Assembly: GCF_030122845.1 (NCBI RefSeq)
Contig: NZ_CP126084.1
Location: 1,550,001-1,614,000, forward strand
Direction of reading: 5' to 3'
From: Paenibacillus woosongensis
GTDB lineage: Bacteria; Bacillota; Bacilli; Paenibacillales; Paenibacillaceae
Length of the DNA: 64,000 bases
Part shown: positions 17,161 through 24,253 of the stretch, in pieces
How the letters are laid out: each line of letters opens with the position of its first letter
Position numbering within the stretch: position 1 is the first letter of the stretch
Translations under genes and position numbers: made by a program
Notes under the pieces: generated by a model
What the model saw: only the letters and a program-made list of their open reading frames with translations
What the model was told of the DNA's origin: nothing
Databases searched by the model: none

Positions 17161-17892
17161 ATGAAAGGTGTCATTTTGGCGGGGGGAACGGGAACCCGTC
17201 TTCACCCGTTGACTCGAATCGTAAATAAACATCTTCTTCCGGTCGGGAGCTATCCGATGATTAGCTATGGCATTGAACGGTTCCGGCAAGCAGGGATCAA
17301 GGATATTCTTCTTGTGATCGGCAAGCAATCAGCAGGACTGTATACCAATTATTTGGGTAGCGGGGAGAGCCTGGGGGTAAACCTGACATATCGCATACAG
17401 GAAACCGCTGGCGGCATTGCCGAGGCCCTAAATTTGGCTCATAGTTTTATTGGGCCCGGAGAGAAATTCGTTGTGCTCTTGGCGGATAATTTATTTTTGG
17501 ATGATTTGACGCCTTACGTACAGAGTTTTGTGAAGCAGGGCTACGGAAGTGCGAGAGTGCTGCTTAAACCGGTTGATGATCCCAGGAGGTATGGGGTTCC
17601 GGTGTTTGACCAGTCACGTCCCGAATTAATTTCTTACATTGAAGAGAAGCCGGCGAAACCGAAATCCAACTATTCCGTGACGGGAATCTACATGTATGAT
17701 GATGTGGTCTTTGATCGAATTCATGCAATCAGCCGTTCTGCCCGGGGCGAGCTGGAAATTACCGATGTGAACAATTTATACGCTAGAGATGGGAAGCTGG
17801 AATACGATATTCTCCAATTATGGTGGGGAGATGCAGGAACGTTCGAATCATTGCTGGAGGCTGGGGTGCGAATGAGGGGGGTGCTTCCTTAA
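17161..17892 (+). CDS. Glucose-1-phosphate thymidylyltransferase (RfbA/SpsI-like)
   Basis: A 243-residue nucleotidyltransferase that makes dTDP-glucose or a related nucleotide sugar. Motifs are the N-terminal nucleotide loop ILAGGTGTRLHPLT, the lysine in NKHLLPVGSYPM, LLADNLFLDD and EEKPAKPKSNYSVTGIYMYD, plus the late WWGDAGTFESLLEA. It is shorter than full RmlA (~290), like short RmlA2-type homologues and SpsI of the B. subtilis spore polysaccharide operon. GGGAGGGAAGC precedes the ATG. No rmlB, rmlC or rmlD set is adjacent, so downstream steps may be encoded elsewhere. Confidence 0.88.
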   Translation: MKGVILAGGTGTRLHPLTRIVNKHLLPVGSYPMISYGIERFRQAGIKDILLVIGKQSAGLYTNYLGSGESLGVNLTYRIQETAGGIAEALNLAHSFIGPGEKFVVLLADNLFLDDLTPYVQSFVKQGYGSARVLLKPVDDPRRYGVPVFDQSRPELISYIEEKPAKPKSNYSVTGIYMYDDVVFDRIHAISRSARGELEITDVNNLYARDGKLEYDILQLWWGDAGTFESLLEAGVRMRGVLP

Positions 17893-17928
17893 ACAATCAC
17901 CATAATGAGTGAGAGGAGGAAGCATATT

Positions 17929-18972
17929 TTGGATAGAATGCACAGCAGACGGGCAAGGCGCCGAAGGCGTAATTGGAACAGGGCAAGACGCCGCACAAGG
18001 ACGGGGAAGCGAACGCCGTCACGGAACCGGTCGAGCATAGCAAATGGACGGCTTCCCGTGGAATCCTCTTTTGCGCCTTCGTCCGATCCTCTCGAAGAGG
18101 ATATAGCTATATCAGGGAAGGCCGCAGGCTGCAGCTATGACGAAGGTTACCGGCAAGGTTATTATGAGGGTGGTGAAGCCAAGGTTGAACGTCAGCTCCC
18201 TCCTTACACCTTGCTGCCGGATCTTACTATAGATGACGTAATTGCCTTGGGGATTCAGCAAGTAACAGCGTCGCTCGTTCCAGTCATGTCTCCCACGGCA
18301 GTATGTGCGGCAGTCATTCGTGCTCTGGAACAGCGGCAGCCGTTATCAGTCATACGTCTCGGCGACGGGGAAGTCCTCACCTTGGCACATGATATGATCA
18401 TTTCCGTGGAAGAGGCCAAGCTTTTGGGGCCATTCCTTCCCTACGCGGGAGTAACACTTCCTGATACGGCTGCCCGCCGCTCATTGGCGGAATCCATCCG
18501 CCAAGCGAATATCGTTGGAATTCCCGTCTCTCGTCATCCTTCGTTCCAAGGTTTGTTATTTCCGGCCTTGAATCAGCACGGCATATCCCACCGTATGCTG
18601 AGAATGACTTCCTCTACGGTGAACTATGCCTTGCATGAACAAGGATTGCTATCTCGAATGCTTTCCGGGCGGCAGCTGCTTCTTATCGGAAATAAGGCGG
18701 CCGGATTAGCGGACGTGCTAGGCAGCCACGGTTTGGAAGTTACCGGAATCATCACTCCGGTTAAGGGAGTGCATGACGTGCAGCGGATTATAGAACAAGC
18801 CGCTTCGATTGAATTTGATCTTGCCTTGGTAGCAGCCGGGGTAGCCGCTGTTATGATTTGCACGGCCATCGCTCAAGAATTAGGCAAGGTGTCATTTGAC
18901 ATAGGGCATTTAGCAGATCGGCTGGTGAGCGGGGGGACCTTTTTGCTGCCGGGAGTGGAGGTGAACGGATGA
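17929..18972 (+). CDS. GT-D-fold glycosyltransferase with Arg-rich tail and aromatic-x-x-Gly repeat
   Basis: A 347-residue protein. Residues ~7-35 are extremely basic (RRARRRRRNWNRARRRTRT). An acidic linker leads to a repeat, YDEGYRQGYYEGG at ~70-82. The C-terminal ~230 residues contain SVIRLGDGEVLTLAHD, the G-D-x-E type metal motif of GT-D (DUF1792-like) glycosyltransferases. TTG 17929 is the best start, with GAGGAGGA eight bases upstream. ATG 17905 has no ribosome site. It overlaps the next gene by ATGA. The basic tail and repeat are shared with other enzymes in this locus and suggest docking. The sugar is unknown. Confidence 0.78.
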   Translation: MDRMHSRRARRRRRNWNRARRRTRTGKRTPSRNRSSIANGRLPVESSFAPSSDPLEEDIAISGKAAGCSYDEGYRQGYYEGGEAKVERQLPPYTLLPDLTIDDVIALGIQQVTASLVPVMSPTAVCAAVIRALEQRQPLSVIRLGDGEVLTLAHDMIISVEEAKLLGPFLPYAGVTLPDTAARRSLAESIRQANIVGIPVSRHPSFQGLLFPALNQHGISHRMLRMTSSTVNYALHEQGLLSRMLSGRQLLLIGNKAAGLADVLGSHGLEVTGIITPVKGVHDVQRIIEQAASIEFDLALVAAGVAAVMICTAIAQELGKVSFDIGHLADRLVSGGTFLLPGVEVNG

Positions 18973-20321
18973 GCCGAGGAAGGTATCTGCCTCTGCGCCG
19001 GGCTGTGCAGAAGGAACGGGCAGAGGCGATTAGCCGCTCAAAGCGGAAATCTGCTGTGGAGTATCGGGCCGGATTTCAGGCCGGTTACCGGCTTGGGGTA
19101 GAGGAGGGGCAGCGCACTTTTGCCATTCCTTTTGAAGGCACGAGCATTGTTATTCCTACTTATAATCAAAAAGAACTGCTTCTGCAGTGCATAGACAGTA
19201 TCGAAGCTCATACAGAGCAGCCCTATGAAATTATCGTCGTTGACGATGGCTCTTCAGATGGAACAACTGAGGCGCTGCAGAGGCGAAGGGGCGCGATTCG
19301 CGTCGGCAGCCATCGCAAGAACTTAGGATTTGCTAGCGCTGTAAATACTGGATTGATGATGGCCAAGGGGCAAAAGATCGTGCTGTTAAATAACGATGTT
19401 ATCGTGTCTGAACGCTGGCTTAAGCAAATGCTCGCCGTACTGGAGAGCAATCCGAATGCGGCGATCGGTCCGGTTACGAATTATATCGGCGGCGAGCAGC
19501 AGATAGATACTGATTATGTCAGCCGATCGGAAATGGAATCTTTCGCGGCGAATTACAATGTGGCGGACAGATCCAAATGGCGGGAGACCGATCGGCTTGT
19601 AGGCTTTTGTGTATTGTTTCGACGTGAGCTATTTGAAGAGGTTGGCTATTTCGATGAGGGATTTGAGATTGGCAACTTTGAGGATGATGACTGGATGCTG
19701 CGCCTGCGGCTGCAGGGCAAGCATTTAATTATTGCCGGGGATACATTCGTCCATCATATCGGAAGCGTGACCATGAAGGGGCTCGGCGAAGATCGATATT
19801 TAGTCGTGAATCACAGGAATGAGAGCCTCTTCCATGAAAAATGGGGAAAACCCTTTGAACTTCTTCAACGTTTGAATACCCAAAAGGGCAGGCTCTGCCA
19901 TCGTAAATCCAGTGATTTTTTTCCGACGCATGTCTGGGTGGAAGGGGCTGGGAGGCTATTTTGGCTGGAGCACGGTGTTAAATACCCGTTCATTGATGTG
20001 CCGTCCGGTAACATGCCGAATAAGCCGACTAGGCTATCGGTCATTGATTTGGTACAAATTCCTACGGGAACCCGGTATTCAAGGGGGAAATCCGCTTATC
20101 AGGAAAAAGGATTTGTGCGGGAGGGGGCGGTAGTTCGGTGCGGGAACGGTTATTTATATCAAGTCGATCAAGGCCGCCTGCGAGAAATTGCTTCGGATTA
20201 TGCTTGCGGCCAATGGGGTCTATCTATCGAGCCGGATCCTATTTCACCAGAGGAGTTGAGAAAGTTCGAGGAGGGCGTGCCGATCCTGCCGCCTCCCCGA
20301 TTGAAGTCGGAGGATCTATAA
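18969..20321 (+). CDS. GT2-family glycosyltransferase with docking repeat and extra C-terminal domain
   Basis: A 450-residue three-part protein. The N-terminus is basic and contains YRAGFQAGYRLGVEEG (residues 32-47), the same repeat seen in other cluster genes. Residues ~55-300 are a GT2 core (SIVIPTYNQKE, VVDDGSSDGTTEAL, LLNNDVIVSERWL, NFEDDDWMLRLRLQG). The last ~140 residues form a separate domain (HVWVEGAGRLFWLEHGVKYPF ... VVRCGNGYLYQVDQGRLREI) that looks beta-rich and may recognise an acceptor; I do not recognise it. The start ATG overlaps the upstream stop. Confidence 0.85.
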   Translation: MSRGRYLPLRRAVQKERAEAISRSKRKSAVEYRAGFQAGYRLGVEEGQRTFAIPFEGTSIVIPTYNQKELLLQCIDSIEAHTEQPYEIIVVDDGSSDGTTEALQRRRGAIRVGSHRKNLGFASAVNTGLMMAKGQKIVLLNNDVIVSERWLKQMLAVLESNPNAAIGPVTNYIGGEQQIDTDYVSRSEMESFAANYNVADRSKWRETDRLVGFCVLFRRELFEEVGYFDEGFEIGNFEDDDWMLRLRLQGKHLIIAGDTFVHHIGSVTMKGLGEDRYLVVNHRNESLFHEKWGKPFELLQRLNTQKGRLCHRKSSDFFPTHVWVEGAGRLFWLEHGVKYPFIDVPSGNMPNKPTRLSVIDLVQIPTGTRYSRGKSAYQEKGFVREGAVVRCGNGYLYQVDQGRLREIASDYACGQWGLSIEPDPISPEELRKFEEGVPILPPPRLKSEDL

Positions 20322-20443
20322 ACCCCCATTCATAGCAGTAACGGCGAGGGCCAGCCTCGCATATGCTGGAACAGATGAAGCCGGGACCGATGCACAATCA
20401 AACCTTGTACCCGGCATAATTGAGTAAAGTAGGGGGAATCCCG

Positions 20444-20731
20444 GTGGAACAGAAGATCACAGAACTCATCATTCATATGTCCCACTCGCATGCGCAAATC
20501 GCGCGAATCCTCGATGCGGAGAGGCAGGTTGCCGTGCGAATAGCGCAGATTATTCATGCTATTCCTGATGCTGAACCGGCTTTCGATGGAACCGACGGGT
20601 TGATTGAAAGCGCGGGGCGCATTAACAAGAGCGTTGTCTCCTATTTGAATTCAATTGCCGAGCTGCAGGATGCCATGGCGGAAAATTTGGAGCTCGTGGT
20701 CAAGGAGTTAAAAGATCAGGATGAAGAATAG
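20444..20731 (+). CDS. Small helical protein A of a three-gene paralogous set
   Basis: A 95-residue, probably all-helical protein of unknown function. It starts at GTG 20444, because AGGGGG lies seven bases upstream. Core features are HAQIARILDAERQVA near residues 16-30 and a second amphipathic stretch, LNSIAELQDAMAENLELVVKEL, near the end. The next two genes repeat the same two-part pattern, so they are diverged tandem copies. No enzyme motif, signal peptide or membrane segment is visible. The position between glycosyltransferases suggests an adaptor or coat-assembly role, which is an inference. The 120 bases upstream hold only a weak CATAGCAGT element. Confidence 0.7.
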   Translation: MEQKITELIIHMSHSHAQIARILDAERQVAVRIAQIIHAIPDAEPAFDGTDGLIESAGRINKSVVSYLNSIAELQDAMAENLELVVKELKDQDEE

Positions 20732-20754
20732 GTTGCTAGAGTGGGGATGATATC

Positions 20755-21105
20755 ATGAGCAGAGAACAGTCTTTTATGAATGTGTTGGATGCAGCAGCCA
20801 AGGTTCAATGGAATGTGGCTATGATTTTAGAGGCAAAGGCAGTAGAGGTTGAAAAAGCGCGGAATTGGATTATAAACCATGTGCATGGGGGGAGCTTCGA
20901 AAGCCACGAGAAGATGCTGTCGGAACCGCTCGATATTCATGAACAGCTGGTTGAAGTGATAGACGGGTTAACTAAGCTGCAGAACGGTTTTAACGGTAAT
21001 TTGAAGGCTGTGCTCAAATCCGATGAGGATGAGTCGGGCTCTGCCGATGGCGGATTTGACGGATTATTCAGCGGTTCCTTTGATTTGGAGGACTCGGGTA
21101 AATGA
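20755..21105 (+). CDS. Small helical protein B of a three-gene paralogous set
   Basis: A 116-residue protein of unknown function. Residues ~15-35 (AAKVQWNVAMILEAKAVEVEKA) match the first helix of its neighbours, with the common pattern A-x-I-L-E/D. The second helix is VIDGLTKLQNGFNGNLKAVLKS. The C-terminal ~25 residues are acidic and Gly/Ser-rich (DEDESGSADGGFDGLFSG) and probably disordered. GGGGATG precedes the ATG. The stop region overlaps the next gene by ATGA, so B and C are translationally coupled. Confidence 0.7.
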   Translation: MSREQSFMNVLDAAAKVQWNVAMILEAKAVEVEKARNWIINHVHGGSFESHEKMLSEPLDIHEQLVEVIDGLTKLQNGFNGNLKAVLKSDEDESGSADGGFDGLFSGSFDLEDSGK

Positions 21106-21455
21106 CAGCGGGTATCGGCTCTGTCGAGGCATCTAAGCTGCGGCTGATAGATTCGATTGCTAGGAGCCAAACAGCGATGGCGCGAATTTTGGACAGTCTG
21201 GCGGATGTGACGGATCATTCGGCTGAGACGGCCCGCCGTTTAGCTCATAATATCCAAGTTCTGGCCAGGTATCAGCAAGCCATTGCGCAAACGGTATGCG
21301 GTATTACACTGCATCAAGTAAACTATGGAACTCCTTCAATGCCTTGGATTATGGATTCTTGTTACCCGGCAAACATCGCAGCCCGAGGAGTACGGGAGGA
21401 TTTAATCCATGTTAACGATCAAGACCCGGCGAAAGCGCCGTACGAAACTGGTTAG
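21102..21455 (+). CDS. Small helical protein C of a three-gene paralogous set
   Basis: A 117-residue protein of unknown function. The first ~75 residues carry the shared pattern (SIARSQTAMARILDSLADV, then NIQVLARYQQAIAQTV). The last ~40 residues (MPWIMDSCYPANIAARG...) are unrelated and overlap by 47 bases, in another frame, the start of the next gene. The tail may therefore be under constraint from two readings. It is coupled to protein B by ATGA. Conserved function is unknown. Confidence 0.66.
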   Translation: MTAGIGSVEASKLRLIDSIARSQTAMARILDSLADVTDHSAETARRLAHNIQVLARYQQAIAQTVCGITLHQVNYGTPSMPWIMDSCYPANIAARGVREDLIHVNDQDPAKAPYETG

Positions 21456-21771
21456 AAGAAGAACAGGTATAAGGGGCAAACACAAACGATTAGTTAGACG
21501 CAGACGCAGGCATCTTGTCCGGAAATCGGGCCACAGAATCAGGCGTGGGCGATCGCGGCGAAAAAAAACGGCCGTTCCGCCGGCCCGCGCTGTAACTTCC
21601 CCAGCAGGGATTCCAGTGCAAGAACTACCAGTTGCTTTGCCAGCGCCCTCGGTACATGATCCGGCCTTGTTTCAACAGGCCTATGATGAAGCCTACCAGG
21701 AGGGATTCAATTCGGGATTCTCTAAAGGCTTTGAAGATGGCCATAAATTATCTTATAAGAATAGAGTTTGA
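21409..21771 (+). CDS. Stand-alone basic/docking-repeat protein (possible scaffold)
   Basis: A 120-residue protein made only of accessory modules. Residues 1-53 contain 29 Arg or Lys (for example RRKRR and VRRRRRH). Residues ~54-82 are a Pro/Ala/Val linker. Residues 92-111 are a four-turn repeat (AYDEAYQEGFNSGFSKGFEDG). It has no catalytic domain. The start ATG has GGGAGGA nine bases upstream and lies inside the end of the previous gene. The same two modules occur attached to glycosyltransferases in this cluster, so this protein may be a scaffold or competitor for the same partner. The basic part could bind DNA, acidic polymer or the coat surface. Confidence 0.72.
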   Translation: MLTIKTRRKRRTKLVRRRTGIRGKHKRLVRRRRRHLVRKSGHRIRRGRSRRKKTAVPPARAVTSPAGIPVQELPVALPAPSVHDPALFQQAYDEAYQEGFNSGFSKGFEDGHKLSYKNRV

Positions 21772-21776
21772 CTGTA

Positions 21777-21825
21777 AGCGGGCTATTACTCCGGCACTAC
21801 CGGGAAGGCCCGCTTTCTCGTGGCA
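21777..21825 (+). terminator. Intrinsic terminator
   Basis: AAGCGGGC pairs with GCCCGCTT around an inner CCGG...CCGG hairpin, then TTCT. It ends the transcript carrying the three helical proteins and the basic protein. Confidence 0.7.
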
Positions 21826-21921
21826 TTCGCCAATTTATGAGGGTTCCGGGTAGTCGTCCATGATGCACATGCCCTCCAAGCATATATTTATACAGACCTA
21901 GGAAATTTCAATATAGATAGG

Positions 21922-23019
21922 ATGAATGCCTTGGAAAGCTTAAATAATCCGGATACTAGCAAAGCCTACCAGGATGGGTTTCTTGAGGGCTATAGGTTCG
22001 GCGGGTGCCAGGCTGTTCTGGAGCGAGTCTCTAAGCAAGAATCGCCTAGCAAAAGCAAATGCCGCGTTCTCTATGTTCCTCAAGGCTTCGAGGCGATCGA
22101 TCGCGGGGTAGCGGAGGCGCTAAGCGAGCTGACGGAAGAGTCCGCCGTGGCCGCCCCTGGGTCCGCATTGGCTATGGCGGTCTCCTTCCGCCCTGACTTG
22201 GTCCTCGTAATGAATGGTCTCCATGTATTTCCTCCTGAGCATGAGGAGCAAATCCAGGCCATCCGCGGGCTGGGAATCCGTACGGCGATATGGTTTGTCG
22301 ACGACCCCTATTTTACGGATGATACGGTTAGGATAGCTCTAGCCTATGATGAAGTATTTACGCATGAACTGGAATGCGTCGAGCTCTATCAGAGAATCGG
22401 CTGCCGGAGGGTTCATTATCTTCCGCTTGCGGCGAATCCGCAAATGTTTCGCCCGGTGCGTTCTTCACTGCAATATCATTACGATATCTGCTTTATCGGC
22501 AATGCTTTTTGGAACCGAGCAAAGCTATTTGATCAGATGGCTTCTTACCTGCAAGACAAAAAAGTGTTCATTGCGGGGCAGCATTGGGAGCGCCTGGCTA
22601 ACTACGGCCTGTTGTCCAGGTTTATTAGCAACAAATGGATCGAGCCAGAAGAGACGGTGTCGTACTATAACGGGGCCAAAATCGTTATTAATCTTCATCG
22701 TCCTACGGAGCCCGGATCGGATAACCGGAATGGGCTGAATATTCCCGGGGGCTCAATTAATCCCAGAACCTATGAGATCGGCGGATGCGGAACATTGCAA
22801 ATGACGGATTGCCGGAGCGATTTGACACTGCATTATAAACCAGGGCATGACATTGAGACTTTTGCTGATGCGGCTGAACTTCAAGCTAAAATCGATTATT
22901 ATTTGAGCCACGATCATGAACGTATCCAAATGGCCTGGCGCGCCTTGTGGACGACTCGATCCAAGCATACGTTTCATCGGCGTATTACAAGTTTGCTTGC
23001 TGCATTGCAAATCAAGTAA
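21922..23019 (+). CDS. CgeB-like glycosyltransferase with docking repeat (1)
   Basis: A 365-residue protein of the CgeB family, GT-B-type enzymes linked in B. subtilis to late spore surface maturation. Residues 16-28 carry the repeat YQDGFLEGYRFGG. Family landmarks are RTAIWFVDDPYFTDD, THELECVELYQRIG, DICFIGNAFWNRAKLFD, AKIVINLHRPTEPG and NPRTYEIGGCGTLQMTD, the last forming the nucleotide-sugar site. Only a weak ATAGG precedes the ATG. CATATATTT occurs 33 bases upstream as a possible sigma-K-like element. It is followed by a paralogue. Confidence 0.85.
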   Translation: MNALESLNNPDTSKAYQDGFLEGYRFGGCQAVLERVSKQESPSKSKCRVLYVPQGFEAIDRGVAEALSELTEESAVAAPGSALAMAVSFRPDLVLVMNGLHVFPPEHEEQIQAIRGLGIRTAIWFVDDPYFTDDTVRIALAYDEVFTHELECVELYQRIGCRRVHYLPLAANPQMFRPVRSSLQYHYDICFIGNAFWNRAKLFDQMASYLQDKKVFIAGQHWERLANYGLLSRFISNKWIEPEETVSYYNGAKIVINLHRPTEPGSDNRNGLNIPGGSINPRTYEIGGCGTLQMTDCRSDLTLHYKPGHDIETFADAAELQAKIDYYLSHDHERIQMAWRALWTTRSKHTFHRRITSLLAALQIK

Positions 23020-23056
23020 GCAACTAGCGACGCGATAATCAAGAGGGAGTGACGAT

Positions 23057-24190
23057 ATGTTCGTTCATTCGGATTTACAATCAACGGCTATACGGGAAGG
23101 AGAAGCTCATGATTCAAGCAGGAGGGGAAGGGAGGCTGGGTTAAAGCATGGCTTCGAGGAGGGATATTTACGCGGGCGTGCAAAAACGATCGTGGAGGCA
23201 GCCCCTATTCATTTCCCGAAAAGAGCTTTAAAGGTTCTCTATGTATCCTCAGGCAAGGGCTTCCCTTATGCTCCCATCGATGAGGCTATTATTGCCACTC
23301 TCCAAACGCTGGCAGCAGAAGTGAGCGTGGCGGGGCCCAAGCAGCCGGTGTCGGAACTTGTGTCGAGCTCTTTGCCCGATTTGATGCTTGTACTGGATGG
23401 GATGGAGCTGCCTGTAGAACAAGTAGACGCGGTACGTGCTAAAGGGATTCGAACCGCTATTTGGCTGACGGATGATCCTTATTACACGGATATAACCATA
23501 AGAACTGCGCCTCATTATGATTATGTATTTACCCTGGAGCGCAATTGCCTGGATTTCTACCGTTCTGCAGGGTGCAACAATGTACATTATTTACCTTTTG
23601 CAGCTCATGTAGGCCATTACCGCCCCACGTTAACCCGTTCCCCTGTTCGGCGTGCAATCAGCTTTATCGGCTCGGCCTACTGGAATCGGATTGAATTTTT
23701 GCAGCCGATCATTGGCGGCCTCATGGAAAAGGGCTTAACGATTAATGGAATTTGGTGGGACCGGCTGCCTGAATATGCATCCTATCCAGACCGGATTGAA
23801 ATTGGAAAATGGATGGGGCCTGGCGAAACGGCAGAAGTATATAGCGGCTCAAAAATCGTGCTGAATATGCATCGTTCTCCTTATGATACGACCGTGAATA
23901 ACAATTCGGTCGGCCTTACGGCCGCATCTCCCAACCCCCGGACATTTGAAATCTCCGCCTGTGGAACATTGCAGCTTGCTGATGTGCGGGATGACTTGGC
24001 CAGCTTCTATATTCCAGGCCAGGAAATCGAGACCTTCAGCAATCCAAGCGAGCTGTACGACAAAGTTAATTTTTATTTGGATCATGAGACGGAGCGGCGT
24101 GAGATTGCGCTGCGCGCTTTGGAAAGAACGTATCGCGAGCATACGTATTCCCACCGACTTCATGAAATGCTCAGCCGGATATTTGGTTAG
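23057..24190 (+). CDS. CgeB-like glycosyltransferase with docking repeat (2)
   Basis: A 377-residue paralogue of the upstream gene. It shares RTAIWLTDDPYYTD, SFIGSAYWNRIEFL, SKIVLNMHRSPYD and NPRTFEISACGTLQLAD. The N-terminus contains GREAGLKHGFEEGYLRG (residues ~24-40), another form of the aromatic-x-x-Gly repeat. GAGGGAG lies well placed before the ATG. Tandem duplication with divergence of the acceptor-binding half suggests the two enzymes act on successive or alternative sugar acceptors. The substrate is unknown. Confidence 0.85.
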   Translation: MFVHSDLQSTAIREGEAHDSSRRGREAGLKHGFEEGYLRGRAKTIVEAAPIHFPKRALKVLYVSSGKGFPYAPIDEAIIATLQTLAAEVSVAGPKQPVSELVSSSLPDLMLVLDGMELPVEQVDAVRAKGIRTAIWLTDDPYYTDITIRTAPHYDYVFTLERNCLDFYRSAGCNNVHYLPFAAHVGHYRPTLTRSPVRRAISFIGSAYWNRIEFLQPIIGGLMEKGLTINGIWWDRLPEYASYPDRIEIGKWMGPGETAEVYSGSKIVLNMHRSPYDTTVNNNSVGLTAASPNPRTFEISACGTLQLADVRDDLASFYIPGQEIETFSNPSELYDKVNFYLDHETERREIALRALERTYREHTYSHRLHEMLSRIFG

Positions 24191-24253
24191 ACGGTTTGTC
24201 ATTACCGTACAGGGAGGTGAGGCTCTCCTTGCCCCTGAGAAGGAGAGGCCGTT

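Noticed and set aside
20444-21455. Restriction-modification specificity subunits, because of tandem helical repeats
   Set aside because: Far too short, no target-recognition domain and no methylase or nuclease partner.
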